Source of the DNA: Luidia sarsii
Lineage: Eukaryota > Echinodermata > Asteroidea > Paxillosida > Luidiidae
Direction of reading: 5' to 3'
Assembly (NCBI GenBank): GCA_949987565.1
Contig: OX465105.1
Coordinates: 3,740,159 to 3,804,158, forward strand
DNA length: 64,000 bases
The translations under genes and the position numbers were made by a program. Below are positions 16,888 through 31,800 of this stretch, piece by piece. How positions within the stretch are numbered: position 1 is the first letter of the stretch; every line of letters starts with the position of its first letter. The notes beneath the pieces were generated by a model. It saw only the letters and a program-made list of their open reading frames with translations. It ran no database searches and had not been told where the DNA came from.

Positions 16888-17385
16888 TACGGGTTTCGGC
16901 TCTGGGGTTTTGGGTTTTGGGTTAGGGGTTTGTGGTTTGGGGTTTGAGGTTTGTGGATTGTGGATTGGGGTTTGGGGTTTGGGCTTTAGGGTTTGGGTTG
17001 GTGTTTGGGGTTAGGGGTTTGAGGTTTGAGGTTTGAGGTTTGTGGATTGGGGTTTGGGGTTAGGGGTTAGGGGTTTGGGGTTAGGGGTTAGGGGTTAGGG
17101 GTTAGGGGTTAGGGGTTAGGGGTTTGGGGTTTGGGGTTTGGGGTTTGGGGTTTGGGGTTTGGGGTTTGGGGTTTGGGGTTTGGGGTTTGGGGTTTGGGGT
17201 TTGGGGTTTGGGGTTTGGGGTTTGGGGTTTGGGGTTTGGGGTTTGGGGTTTGGGGTTTGGGGTTTGGGGTTTGGGGTTTGGGGTTTGGGGTTTGGGGTTT
17301 GGGGTTTGGGGTTTGGGGTTTGGGGTTTGGGGTTTGGGGTTCGGGATTGGAGATTGGGGATTTGGGTTTGGGGTTTGGGGTTTGG
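16888..17385 (+). repeat. Telomere-like tract II: mixed TTAGGGG then pure TTTGGGG heptamers
   Basis: The left half is heterogeneous (TTTGAGG, TTTGTGG, GGATTGG). A run of TTAGGGG heptamers follows at about 17052-17120, and then about 31 nearly perfect TTTGGGG heptamers to about 17340 before the tract decays again. Runs of four G every seven bases make it a very strong G-quadruplex candidate on the plus strand. It is inserted in, or flanked by, 237-bp satellite on both sides. The repeating GFGVWGL and QTPNPKP frames are translations of the heptamer, not genes. Confidence 0.92.
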
Positions 17386-20300
17386 TGTTTTGAGGAACTG
17401 GAATGAAAAATACATTTTGCAGGTTAATTTTTCCTCTAAATTTAACTTGACGAAGGTAAAACTAGTGCTGCTCACAGTGTTTTTGTTGAGATGATTTTAT
17501 CATCACGCAAAGGGAATCAACTTTCATGATTGAGGAAGTGTGTGTTTTTATTTGTCTGGAGCATAGCACACGATAGTTGGCAGAAAGTAGCTTGAACGAA
17601 AACTGCGCTCTTCAAGTTAATATCTCCATCAATTTTAAATCGAGGAAGCTAAAACCTTGTTTGCTGAGAGTCCTTGGAATAAGCTTTCGACCAGTTTTAA
17701 AACGCAAATGTTTAGACGATATTATCATCACGCAAAGGGAACCGACCTTCATGACTGAGGAAGTGTGTGCGTTTGTGCGTGTCTGGAGCATAGCACATGT
17801 TTGTCGGCGGACAGCAGCTCGAACGAAAACTGCGCTTGGCAAGTTCTTATATCCATCAATTTTAATTCGACGAAGCTAAAACATTGCCTGCAGAGAGTCC
17901 TTGGAATAAGCTAATACCCAGTGTTAAAATGACTGAAATCGCAAATGTTTAGATGATTTTGATAATCACGCAAAGTGAACCAACCTTCATGATTGAGGAA
18001 GTGTGTGTGTTGATGTGTGTCTGGAGCATAGCACATGATTGTCCGCGGAGAGTAGCTAGAAAGAAAACTGCGCTTGGCAAGTTAATATCTCCATAAATTT
18101 TAAATCGATGAAGCTAAAACTTTTCCTGCAGAGAGCCCTGGGAATAAGCTATTGCCCAGTGTTAAAATGACTGAAATCGCAAATGTTTAGATGATTTTAT
18201 CATCACGGAAAGGGAACCAACCTTCATGACTGAGGAAGTGTGTGTGTTTGTGTGTGTCTGGAGCATAGCACATGATTGTCCGCGGAGAGTAGCTCGAAAG
18301 AAAACTGCGCTTGACAAGTTAATATCTCCATCTATATCAAATCGACGAAGCTAAAACTTTGCCTGCATAGAACCCTGGGAATAAGCTATTGCCCAGTGTT
18401 AAAATGACTGAAATCGCAAATTTTTAGATGATTTTATCATCACGGAAAGGGAACCAACCTTCATGACTGAGGAAGTGTGTGTGTTTGTGTGTGTCTGGAG
18501 CATAGCACATGATTGTCCGCGGAGAGTAGCTCGAAAGAAAACTGCGCTTGGCAAGTTAATATCTCCATAAATTTTAAATCGACGAAGCTAAAATTTGCCT
18601 GCAGAGAGCCGTGGAAATAAGCTATTGCCAAGTGTTAAAATGACTGAAATCGCAAATTTTTAGATGATTTTATCATCACGCAAAGGGAACCAACCTTCAT
18701 GACTGAGGAAGTGTGTGTGTTGATGTGTTTCTGGAGCATAGCACATGATTGTCGGCGGAGAGTAGCTCGAAAGAAAACTGCGCTTGGCAAGTTAATATCT
18801 CCATAAATTTTAAATCGAGGAAGCTAAAACTTTGCCTGCAGAGAGCCGTGGGAATAAGCTATTGCCCAGTGTTAAAATGACTGAAATCGCAAATTTTTAG
18901 AAGATTTTATCATCACGCAAAGGGAACCAACCTTCATGACTGAGGAAGTGTGTGTGTTTGTGTGTCTGGAGCATAGCACATGATTGTCCGCGGAGAGTAG
19001 CTCGAAAGAAAACTGCGCTTGACAAGTTAATATCTCCATCTATATCAAATCGACGAAGCTAAAACTTTGCCTGCATAGAACCCTGGGAATAACCTCTTGC
19101 CCAGTGTTAAAATGACTGAAATTGCAAATGTTTAGATGATTTTATCATCACGCAAAGGAAACCAACCTTCATGACTGAGGAAGTGTGTTTTTTGATGTGT
19201 CTGTGGAGCATAGCACATTATTGTCGGCGGAGAGTAGCTCGAAAGAAAACTGCGTTTGGCAAGTTAATATCTCCATAAATTTTAAATCGACGAAGCTAAA
19301 ACTTTGCCTGCAGAAAGCCCTGGGAATAAGCTATTGCCCAGTGTTAAAATGACTGAAATCGCAAATGTTTAGATGATTTTATCATCACGCAAAGGGAACC
19401 AACCTTCATGACTGAGGAAGTATGTGTTTTTGTGTGTCTGGAGCATAGCAAATGATTGTCCGCGGAGAGTAGCTAGAAAGAAAACTGCACTTGGCAAGTT
19501 AATATCTCCATAAATTTTAAATCGACGAAGCTAAAACTTTGCCTGCAGAGAGCCCTGGGAATAAGCTATTGCCCAGTGTTAAAATGACTGAAATCGCAAA
19601 TGTTTAGATGATTTTATCATCACGCAAAGGGAACCAACCTTCATGACTGAGGAAGTGTGTGTGTTTGTGTGTGTCTGGAGCATAGCACATGATTGTCCGC
19701 GGAGAGTAGCTCGAAAGAAAACTGCGCTTGGCAAGTTAATATCTCCATAAGTTTTAAATCGACGAAGCTAAAACTTTGCCTGCAGAGAGCTCTGGGAATA
19801 AGCTATTGCCCAGTGTTAAAATGACTGAAATCGCAAAGTGTTAGATGATTTTATCATCACGCAAAAGGGAACCAACCTTCATGACTGAGGAAGTGTATGT
19901 GTTTTTGTGTGTCTGGAGCAAAGCACGTTATTGTCCGCGGAGAGTAGCTAGAAAGAAAACTGCGCTTGGCAAGTTAATATCTCCATAAGTTTTAAATCGA
20001 CGAAGCTAAAACTTTGCCTGCAGAGAGCCCTTGGAATAAGCTACTGCCCAGTGTTAAAATGACTGAAATCGCAAATGTTTAGATGTTTTTATCATCACGC
20101 AAAGGGAACAAACCTTCATGACTGAGGAAGTGTGTGTGTTTGTGTGTGTCTGGAGCATGGCACATGATTGTCTGCGGAAAGTAGCTCGAAAGAAAACTGC
20201 GCTTGGCAAGTTAATATCTCCATAAATTTTAAATCGACGAAGCTAAAACTTTGCCTGCAGAGAGCCCTGGGAATAACCTATTAACGTGTGTTAAAATGAA

Positions 20301-22309
20301 TGAAATCGCAAATGTTTAGATGATTTTATCATCACGCAAAGAGAACCAACCTTCATGACTGAGGAAGTATGTGTTTGTGTGTCTGGAGCATAGCACATGA
20401 TTGTCGGCGGAGAGTAGCTCGAAAGAAAACTGCGCTTGACAAGTTAATATCTCCATAAATTTTAAATCGACGAAGCTAAACATTTGCCTGCAGAGAGCCG
20501 TGGGAATAAGCAATTGCCCAGTGTTAAAATGACTGAAATCGCAAATTTTTAGATGATTTTATCATCACGGAAAGGGAACCAACCTTCATGACTGAGGAAG
20601 TGTGTGTGTTTGTGGGTGTCTGAAGCATAGCACATGATTGTCCGCGGAGAGTAGCTCGAAAGAAAACTGCGCTTGACAAGTTAATATCTCCATCTATATC
20701 AAATCGACGAAGCTAAAACTTTGCCTGCATAGAGCCCTTGGAATAACCTATTGCCCAGTGTTAAAATGACTGAAATTGCAAATGTTTAGATGATTTTCTC
20801 ATCACGCAAAGGAAACCAACCTTCATGACTGAGGAAGTGTGTTTGTTGATGTGTCTGTGGAGCATAGCACATGATTGTCGGCGGAGAGTAGCTCGAAAGA
20901 AAACTGCGTTTGGCAAGTTAATATCTGCATCAATTTTAAATCGACGAAGCTAAAAGTTTGCCTGCAGAGAGCCCTGGGAATAAGCTATTGCCCAGTGTTA
21001 AAATGACTAAAATCGCAAATGTTTAGATGATTTTATCATCACGCAAAGGGAACCAACCTTCATGACTGAGGAAGTGTGTGTGTTTGTGTGTGTCTGGAGC
21101 ATAGCACATGATTGTCCGCGGAGAGTAGCTCGAAAGAAAACTGCGCTTGGGAAGTCAAAATCTCCATAAGTTTTAAATCGACGAAGCTAAAACTTTGCCT
21201 GCAGAGAGCTCTGGGAATAAGCTATTGCCCAGTGTTAAAATGACTGAAATCGCAAATTGTTAGATGATTTTATCATCACGCAAAGTGACCCAACCTTCAT
21301 GACTGAGGAAGTGTGTGTGTTTGTGTGTGTCTGGAGCATAGCACGTTATTGTCCGCGGAGAGTAGCTCGAAAGAAAACTGCGCTTGGCAAGTCAAAATCT
21401 CCATAAGTTTTAAATCGACGAAGCTAAAACTTTGCCTGCAGAGAGCTCTGGGAATAAGCTATTGCCCAGTGTTAAAATGACTGAAATCGCAAATTGTTAG
21501 ATGATTTTATCATCACGCAAAGTGACCCAACCTTCATGACTGAGGAAGTGTGTGTGTTTGTGTGTGTCTGGAGCATAGCACGTTATTGTCCGCGGAGAGC
21601 AGCTAGAAAGAAAATTGCGCTTGGCAAGTTTATATCTCCATAAATTTTAATCCGACGAAGCTAAAACTTTGCCTGCAGAGAGCCGTGGGAATAAGCTATT
21701 GCCCAGTGTTAAAATGACTGAAATCGCAAATTTTTAGAAGATTTTATCATCATGCAAAGGGAACCAACCTTCATGACTGAGGAAGTGTGTGTGTTTGTGT
21801 GTCTGGAGCATAGCACATGATTGTCCGCGGAGAGTAGCTCGAAAGAAAACTGCGCTTGACAAGTTAATATCTCCATCTATATCAAATCGACGAAGCTAAA
21901 ACTTTGCCTGCATAGAACCCTGGGAATAACCTCTTGCCCAGTGTTAAAATGACTGAAATTGCAAATGTTTAGGTGATTTTATCATCACGCAAAGGAAACC
22001 AACCTTCATGACTGAGGAAGTGTGTTTTTTGATGTGTCTGTGGAGCATAGCACATTATTGTCGGCGGAGAGTAGCTCGAAAGAAAACTGCGTTTGGCAAG
22101 TTAATATCTCCATAAATTTTAATCCGACGAAGCTAAAACGTTGCCTGCAGAGAGCCCTGGGAATAAGCTATTGCCCAGTGTTAAAATGACTGAAATCGCA
22201 AATGTTTAGATGATTTTATCATTCCGGAAAGGGAACCAATCTTCATGACTGAGGAAGCGTGAGCGTGTTTCTGTGTGTCTGGAGCATAGCACATGATTGT
22301 CCGCGGAGA

Positions 22310-25300
22310 GTAGCTCGAAAGAAAACTGCGCTTGGCAAGTTTATATCTCCATAAATTTTAATCCGACGAAGCTAAAACTTTGCCTGCAGAGAGCCCTGTG
22401 AATAAGCTATTGCCCAGTGTTAAAATGACTGAAATCGGAAATGTTTTGATGATTTTGATCATCACGCAAAGGGAACCAACCTTCATGATTGAGGAAGTGT
22501 GTGTTTATGTGTGTCTGGAGCATAGCACATGATTGCCCGCGGAAAGTAGCTCGAAAGAAAACTGCGATTGGCATGTTAATATCTCCATAAATTGAAAATG
22601 GACGAAGCTAAAACTTTGGCTGCAGATAGCCCTGGGAATGACCTATTGGCCAGTGTTAAAATGACTGAAATCGCAAATGTTTAGATGATTTTATCATCAC
22701 GGAAAGGGAACCAACTTTCATGACTGAGGAAGTGTGTGCGTTTCTGCGTGTCTGGAGCATAGCACATGATTGTCCGCGGAGAGTAGCTCGAAAGAAAACT
22801 GCACTTGACAAGTTAATATCTCCATCTATATCAAATCGACGAAGCTAAAACTTTGCCTGCATAGAGCCCTGGGAATAACCTATTGCCCAGTGTTAAAATG
22901 ACTGACATTGCAAATGTTTAGACGATTTTATCATCACGCAAAGGGAACCAACCTTCATGACTGAGGAAGTGTGTTTGTTGATGTGTCTGTGGAGCATAGC
23001 ACATGATTGTCGGCGGAGAGTAGCTCGAAAGAAAACTGCGTTTGGCAAGTTAAAATCTCCATAAATTTTAAATCGACGAAGCTAAAACTTTGTCTGCAGA
23101 GATCCCTGGGAATAAACTAATCCCCAGTGTTAAAATCAATGAAATCGCAAATTTTTAGATGATTTTGACATCACACAAAGGGAACCAACCTTCATGACTG
23201 AGGAATTGTGTGTGTTTGTGTGTGTCTGAAGCATAGCCCATGATTGTCCGCGGAGAGTAGCTCGAAAGAAAACTGCGCTTGGCAAGTTTATATCTCCATA
23301 AATTTTAAATCGACGAAGCTAAAACTTTGCCTGCAGAGAGCCCTGGGAGTAAGCTATTGCCCAGTGTTAAACTGACTGAAATCGCAAATGTTTAGATGAT
23401 TTTATCTTCAAGCAAAGGGACCCAACCTTCATGACTGAGGAAGTATGTGTGTTGATGTGTGTCTGGAACATAGCACATGATTGTCCGCGGAGAGTAGCTC
23501 GAAAGAAAACTGCGCAGGACAAGTTAATATCTCCATCTATATCAAATAGACGAAGCTAAAACTTTGCCTGCATAGAGCCCTGGGAATAACCTATGCCCAG
23601 TGTTAAAATGACTGAAATTGCAAATGTTTAGATGATTTTATCATCACGGAAAGGGAACCAACCTTCATGACTGAGGAAGTGTGTGTGTGTTTTTGTGTGT
23701 CTGGAGCATAGCACATGATTGTCCGGAGAGAGTAGCTCGAAAGAAAACTGCGCTTGGCAAGTTAATATCTCCATAAATTTTAAATCGACGAAGCTAAAAC
23801 TTTGCCTGCAGAGAGCCCTGGGAATAAGCAATTGCCCAGTGTTAAAATGACTGAAATCGCAAATTTTTAGATGATTTTATCATCACGGAAAGGGAACCAA
23901 CCTTCATGACTGAGGAAGTGTGTGTGTTTGTGGGTGTCTGAAGCATAGCACATGATTGTCCGCGGAGAGTAGCTCGAAAGAAAACTGCGCTTGACAAGTT
24001 AATATCTCCATCTATATCAAATCGACGAAGCTAAAACTTTGCCTGCATAGAGCCCTGGGAATAACCTATTGCCCAGTGTTAAAATGACTGAAATTGCAAA
24101 TGTTTAGATGATTTTGATCATCACGCAAAGGAAACCAACCTTCATGACTGAGGAAGTGTGTTTGTTGATGTGTCTGTGGAGCATAGCACATGATTGTCGG
24201 CGGAGAGTAGCTCGAAAGAAAACTGCGCTTGGCAAGTTTATATCTCCATAAATTTTAATCCGACGAAGCTAAAACTTTGCCTGCCGAGAGCCCTGTGAAT
24301 AAGCTATTGCCCAGTGTTAAAATGACTGAAATCGGAAATGTTTTGATGATTTTGATCATCACGCAAAGGGAACCAACCTTCATGATTGAGGAAGTGTGTG
24401 TTTATGTGTGTCTGGAGCATAGCACATGATTGCCCGCGGAAAGTAGCTCGAAAGAAAACTGCGATTGGCATGTTAATATCTCCATAAATTGAAAATGGAC
24501 GAAGCTAAAACTTTGGCTGCAGATAGCCCTGGGAATGACCTATTGGCCAGTGTTAAAATGACTGAAATCGCAAATGTTTAGATGATTTTATCATCACGGA
24601 AAGGGAACCAACTTTCATGACTGAGGAAGTGTGTGCGTTTCTGCGTGTCTGGAGCATAGCACATGATTGTCCGCGGAGAGTAGCTCGAAAGAAAACTGCA
24701 CTTGACAAGTTAATATCTCCATCTATATCAAATCGACGAAGCTAAAACTTTGCCTGCATAGAGCCCTGGGAATAACCTATTGCCCACTGTTAAAATGACT
24801 GACATTGCAAATGTTTAGACGATTTTATCATCACGCAAAGGGAACCAACCTTCATGACTGAGGAAGTGTGTTTGTTGATGTGTCTGTGGAGCATAGCACA
24901 TGATTGTCGGCGGAGAGTAGCTCGAAAGAAAACTGCGTTTGGCAAGTTAAAATCTCCATAAATTTTAAATCGACGAAGCTAAAACTTTGTCTGCAGAGAG
25001 CCCTGGGAATAAACTAATCCCCAGTGTTCAAATCAATGAAATCGCAAATTTTTAGATGATTTTGACATCACACAAAGGGAACCAACCTTCATGACTGAGG
25101 AATTGTGTGTGTTTGTGTGTGTCTGAAGCATAGCCCATGATTGTCCGCGGAGAGTAGCTCGAAAGAAAACTGCGCTTGGCAAGTTTATATCTCCATAAAT
25201 TTTAAATCGACGAAGCTAAAACTTTACCTGCAGAGAGCCCTGGGAGTAAGCTATTGCCCAGTGTTAAACTGACTGAAATCGCAAATGTTTAGATGATTTT

Positions 25301-25515
25301 ATCTTCAAGCAAAGGGACCCAACCTTCATGACTGAGGAAGTATGTGTGTTGATGTGTGTCTGGAACATAGCACATGATTGTCCGCGGAGAGTAGCTCGAA
25401 AGAAAACTGCGCAGGACAAGTTAATATCTCCATCTATATCAAATAGACGAAGCTAAAACTTTGCCTGCATAGAGCCCTGGGAATAACCTATGCCCAGTGT
25501 TAAAATGACTGAAAT
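22310..25515 (+). repeat. Higher-order repeat: 1.3-kb segments offset by 1,897 bp (8 monomers)
   Basis: 22310-23618 and 24207-25515 are nearly identical. Both contain the rare monomer with ATTGCCCGCGG and AAATTGAAAATGGACGAAG (22531 and 24428) and the monomer with AATCCCCAGTGTT. The same rare variant recurs at 29,875 and 34,610, so this block seeded later copies. Confidence 0.8.
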
Positions 25516-28500
25516 CGCAAATGTTTAGATGATTTTATCATCACGCAAAGGGAACCAACCTTCATGACTGAGGAAGTGTGTGTGTTTGTGTGTGTCTGGA
25601 GCATAGCACATGATTGTCCGCGGAGAGTAGCTCGAAAGAAAACTGCGCTTGGCAAGTTAAAATCTCCATAAGTTTTAAATCGACGAAGCTAAAACTTTGC
25701 CTGCAGAGAGCTCTGGGAATAAGCTATTGCCCAGTTTGAAAATGACTGAAATCGCAAATTGTTAGATGATTTTATCATCACGCAAAGTGACCCAACCTTC
25801 ATGACTGAGGAAGTGTGTGTGTTTGTGTGTGTCTGGAGCATAGCACGTTATTGTCCGCGGAGAGCAGCTAGAAAGAAAATTGCGCTTGGCAAGTTAATAT
25901 CTCCATAAGTTTTAAATCGACGAAGCTAAAACTTTGCCTCCAGAGAGCTCTGGGAATAAGCTATTGCCCAGTGTGAAAATGACTGAAATCGCAAATTGTT
26001 AGATGATTTTATCATCACGCAAAGGGAACCAACCTTCATGACTGAGGAAGTGTGTGTGTTTGTGTGTGTCTGGAGCATAGCACTTGATTGTCCGCGGAGA
26101 GTAGCTCGAAAGAAAACTGCGCTTGGCAAGTTAATATCTCCATAAATTTTAAATCGACGAAGCTAAAACCTTGCCTGCAGAGAGCCCTGGGAATATCCTA
26201 TTGCCCAGTGTTAAAATGACTGAAATCGCAAATTTTTAGATGATTTTATCATCACGCAAAGGGAACCAACCTTCATGACTGAGGAAGTGTGTGTGTTTGT
26301 GTGTGTCTGGAGCATAGCACGTGATTGTCCGCGGAGAGTAGCTCGAAAGAAAACTGCGCTTGGCAAGTTAATATCTCCATAAATTTTAAATCGACGAAGC
26401 TAAAACTTTGCCTGCAGAGAGCCCTGGGAATAAGCTATTGCCCAGTGTTAAAATGACTAAAGTCGCAAATCTTTAGATGATTTTATCATCACGCAAAGGG
26501 AACCAACCTTCATGACTAGGAAGTGTGTGTGTTTGTGTGTGTCTGGAGCATGGCACATGATTGTCTGCGGAAAGTAGCTCGAAAGAAAACTGCGCTTGGC
26601 AAGTTAATATCTCCATGAATTTTAAATCGACGAAGCTAAAACTTTGCCTGCAGAGAGCCCTGGGAATAACCTATTAACGTGTGTTAAAATGAATGAAATC
26701 GCAAATGTTTAGATGATTTTATCATCACGCAAAGGGAACCAACCTTCATGACTGAGGAAGTATGTGTTTGTGTGTCTGGAGCATAGCACATGATTGTCGG
26801 CGGAGAGTAGCTCGAAAGAAAACTGCGCTTGACAAGTTAATATCTCCAAAAATTTTAAATCGACGAAGCTAAACATTTGCCTGCAGAGAGCCGTGGGAAT
26901 AAGCAATTGCCCAGTGTTAAAATGACTGAAATCGCAAATTTTTAGATGATTTTATCATCACGCAAAGGGAACCAACCTTCATGACTGAGGAAGTGTGTGT
27001 GTTTGTGGGTGTCTGAAGCATAGCACATGATTGTCCGCGGAGAGTAGCTCGAAAGAAAACTGCGCTTGACAAGTTAATATCTCCATCTATATCAAATTGA
27101 CGAAGCTAAAACTTTGCCTGCATAGAGCCCTGGGAATAACCTATTGCCCAGTGTTAAAATGACTGAAATTGCAAATGTTTAGATGATTTTATCATCACGC
27201 AAAGGAAACCAACCTTCATGACTGAGGAAGTGTGTTTGTTGATGTGTCTGTGGAGCATAGCACATGATTGTCGGCGGAGAGTAGCTCGAAAGAAAACTGC
27301 GTTTGGCAAGTTAATATCTGCATCAATTTTAAATCGACGAAGCTAAAACTTTGCCTGCAGAGAGCCCTGGGAATAAGCTATTGCCCAGTGTTAAAATGAC
27401 TAAAATCGCAAATGTTTAGATGATTTTAACATCACGCAAAGGGAACCAACCTTCATGACTGAGGAAGTGTGTGTGTTTGTGTGTGTCTGGAGCATAGCAC
27501 ATGATTGTCCGCGGAGAGTAGCTCGAAAGAAAACTGCGCTTGGCAAGTTAAAATCTCCATAAGTTTTAAATCGACGAAGCTAAAACTTTGCCTGCAGAGA
27601 GCTCTGGGAATAAGCTATTGCCCAGAGTGAAAATGACTGAAATCGCAAATTGTTAGATGATTTTATCATCACGCAAAGTGACCCAACCTTCATGACTGAG
27701 GAAGTGTGTGTGTTTGTGTGTGTCTGGAGCATAGCACGTTATTGTCCGCGGAGAGCAGCTAGAAAGAAAATTGCACTTGGCAAGTTAATATCTCCATAAG
27801 TTTTAAATCGACGAAGCTAAAACGTTGCCTGCAGAGAGCCCTGGGAATAAGCTATTGCCCAGTGTTAAAATGACTGAAATCGCAAATGTTTAGATGATTT
27901 TATCATTCCGGAAAGGGAACCAATCTTCATGACTGAGGAAGTATGTGTGTTTGTGTGTGTCTGGAGCATAGCACTTGATTGTCCGCGGAGAGTAGCTCGA
28001 AAGAAAACTGCGCTTGGCAAGTTAATATCTCCATAAATTTTAAATCGACGAAGCTAAAACTTTGCCTGCAGAGAGCCCTCGGAATAAGCGATTGCCCAGT
28101 GTTAAAATGACTGAAATCGCAAATTTTTAGATGATTTTATCATCACGCAAAGGGAACCAACCTTCATGACTGAGGAAGTGTGTGTGTTTGTGTGTGTCTG
28201 GAGCATAGCACGTGATTGTCCGCGGAGAGTAGCTCGAAAGAAAACTGCGCTTGGCAAGTTAATATCTCCATAAATTTTAAATCGACGAAGCTAAAACCTT
28301 GCCTGCAGAGAGCCCTGGGAATATCCTATTGCCCAGTGTTAAAATGACTGAAATCGCAAATTTTTAGATGATTTTATCATCACGCAAAGGGAACCAACCT
28401 TCATGACTGAGGAAGTGTGTGTGTTTGTGTGTGTCTGGAGCATAGCACGTGATTGTCCGCGGAGAGTAGCTCGAAAGAAAACTGCGCTTGGCAAGTTAAT

Positions 28501-28864
28501 ATCTCCATAAATTTTAAATCGACGAAGCTAAAACTTTGCCTGCAGAGAGCCCTGGGAATAAGCTATTGCCCAGTGTTAAAATGACTAAAGTCGCAAATCT
28601 TTAGATGATTTTATCATCACGCAAAGGGAACCAACCTTCATGACTGAGGAAGTGTGTTTGTTGATGTGTCTGTGGAGCATAGCATATGATTGTCGGCGGA
28701 GAGTAGCTCGAAAGAAAACTGCGCTTGACAAGTTAATATCTCCATAAATTTTAAATCGACGAAGCTAAACATTTGCCTGCAGAGAGCCGTGAGAATAAGC
28801 AATTGCCCAGTGTTAAAATGACTGAAATCGCAAATTTTTAGATGATTTTATCATCACGCAAAGG

Positions 28865-31800
28865 GAACCAACCTTCATGACTGAGGAAGTGTGTGTGTTT
28901 GTGGGTGTCTGAAGCATAGCACATGATTGTCCGCGGAGAGTAGCTCGAAAGAAAACTGCGCTTGACAAGTTAATATCTCCATCTATATCAAATCGACGAA
29001 GCTAAAACTTTGCCTGCATAGAGCCCTGGGAATAACCTATTGCCCAGTGTTAAAATGACTGAAATTGCAAATGTTTAGATGATTTTATCATCACGCAAAG
29101 GAAACCAACCTTCATGACTGAGGAAGTGTGTTTGTTGATGTGTCTGTGGAGCATAGCACATGATTGTCGGCGGAGAGTAGCTCGAAAGAAAACTGCGTTT
29201 GGCAAGTTAATATCTGCATCAATTTTAAATCGACGAAGCTAAAACTTTGCCTGCAGAGAGCCCTGGGAATAAGCTATTGCCCAGTGTTAAAATGACCCAA
29301 AATCGCAAATGTTTAGATGATTTTATCATCACGCAAAGGGAACCAACCTTCATGACTGAGGAAGTGTGTGTGTTTGTGTGTGTCTGGAGCATAGCACATG
29401 ATTGTCCGCGGAGAGTAGCTCGAAAGAAAACTGCGCTTGGCAAGTTAAAATCTCCATAAGTTTTAAATCGACGAAGCTAAAACTGTGCCTGCAGAGAGCT
29501 CTGGGAATAAGCTATTGCCCTGTGTTAAAATGACTGAAATCGCAAATGTTTAGATGATTTTATCATCACGGAAAGGGAACCAACCTTCATGACTGAGGAA
29601 GCGTGAGCGTGTTTCTGTGTGTCTGGAGCATAGCACATGATTGTCCGCGGAGATTAGCTCGAAAGAAAACTGCGCTTGGCAAGTTTATATCTCCATAAAT
29701 TTTAATTCGACGAAGCTAAAACTTTGCCTGCAGAGAGCCCTGGGAATAAGCTATTGCCCAGTGTTAAAATGACTGAAATCGGAAATGTTTTGATGATTTT
29801 GATCATCACGCAAAGGGAACCAACCTTCATGATTGAGGAAGTGCGTGTTTATGTGTGTCTGGAGCATAGCACATGATTGCCCGCGGAAAGTAGCTCGAAA
29901 GAAAACTGCGATTGGCAAGTTAATATCTCCATAAATTGAAAATCGACGAAGCTAAAACTTTGGCTGCAGATAGCCCTGGGAATGACCTATTGGCCAGTGT
30001 TAAAATGACTGAAATCGCAAATGTTTAGATGATTTTATCATCACGGAAAGGGAACCAACCTTCATGACTGAGGAAGTGTGTGCGTTTCTGCGTGTCTGGA
30101 GCATAGCACATGATTGTCCGCGGAGAGTAGCTCGAAAGAAAACTGCACTTGACAAGTTAATATCTCCATCTATATCAAATCGACGAAGCTAAAACTTTGC
30201 CTGCTCAGAGCCCTGGGAATAACCTATTGCCCAGTGTTAAAATGACTGACATTGCAAATGTTTAGATGATTTTATCATCACGCAAAGGGAACCAACCTTC
30301 ATGACTGAGGAAGTGTGTGTGTTTGTGTGTGTCTGGAGCATAGCACATGATTGTCCGCGGAGAGTAGCTCGAAAGAAAACTGCGTTTGGCAAGTTAAAAT
30401 CTCCATAAATTTTAAATCGACGAAGCTAAAACTTTGCCTGCAGAGAGCCCTGGGAATAAACTAATCCCCAGTGTTAAACTGACTGAAATCGCAAATGTTT
30501 AGATGATTTTATCATCAAGCAAAGGGAACCAACCTTCATGACTGAGGAAGTATGTGTGTTGATGTGTGTCTGGAACATAGCACATGATTGTCTGCGGAGA
30601 GTAGCTCGAAAGAAAACTGCGCTGGACAAGTTAATATCTCCATCTATATCAAATAGACGAAGCTAAAACTTTGCCTGCATAGAGCCCTGGGAATAACCTA
30701 TTGCCCAGTGTTAAAATGACTGAAATCGCAAATGTTTAGATGATTTTATCATCACGGAAAGGGAACCAACCTTCATGACTGAGGAAGTGTGTGTGTGTTT
30801 TTGTGTGTCTGGAGCATAGCACATGATTGTCCGGAGAGAGTAGCTTGAAAGAAAACTGCACTTGACAAGTTAATATCTCCATCTATATCAAATCGACGAA
30901 GCTAAAACTTTGCCTGCAGAGAGCCGTGGGAATAAGCTATTGCCCTGTGTTAAAATGACTGAAATCGCAAATGCTAAGATGATTTTATCATCACGCAAAG
31001 GGAACCAACCTTCATGACTGAGGAAGTGTGTGTGTTTGTGTGTGTCTGGAGCATAGCACATGATTGTCGGTGGAGAGTAGCTCGAAAGAAAACTGCGCTT
31101 GGCAAGTTAATATCTCCATAAATTTTAAATCGACGAAGCTAAAACTTTGCCTGCAGAGAGCCCTCGGAAAAAGCTATTGCCCAGTGTTAAAATGACTGAA
31201 ATCGCAAATGTTTAGATGATTTGATCATCACGCAAAGGGAACCAACCTTCATGACTGAGGAAGTATGTGTTTGTGTGTGTCTGGAGCATAGCAAATGATT
31301 GTCCGCGGAGAGTAGCTGGAAAGAAAACTGCGCTTGGCAAGTTAATATCTCCATAAATTTTAAATCGACGAAGCTAAAACTTTGCCTGCAGAGAGCTCTG
31401 GGAATAAGCTATTGCCCAGTGTTAAAATGACTGAAATCGCAAAGTGTTAGATGATTTTATCATCACGGAAAAGGGAACCAACCTTCATGACTGAGGAAGT
31501 GTATGTGTTTGTGTGTGTCTGGAGCATAGCACGTTATTGTCCGCGGAGAGTAGCTAGAAAGAAAACTGCGCTTGGCAAGTTAATATCTCCATAAGTTTTA
31601 AATCGACGAAGCTAAAACTTTGCCTGCAGAGAGCCCTGGGAATAAGCTATTGCCCAGTGTTAAAATGACTAAAGTCGCAAATGTTTAGATGATTTTGTCA
31701 TCACGCAAAGGGAACCAACCTTCATGACTGAGGAAGTGTGTGTGTTTGTGTGTGTCTGGAGCATAGCACATGATTGTCCGCGGAGAGTAGCTAGAAAGAA

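Noticed and set aside
17116..17494. Open frames encoding (GFGVWGL)n and (QTPNPKP)n peptides
   Set aside because: A stop-free heptamer repeat is open in all frames. No promoter, start context or non-repeat domain supports a protein.
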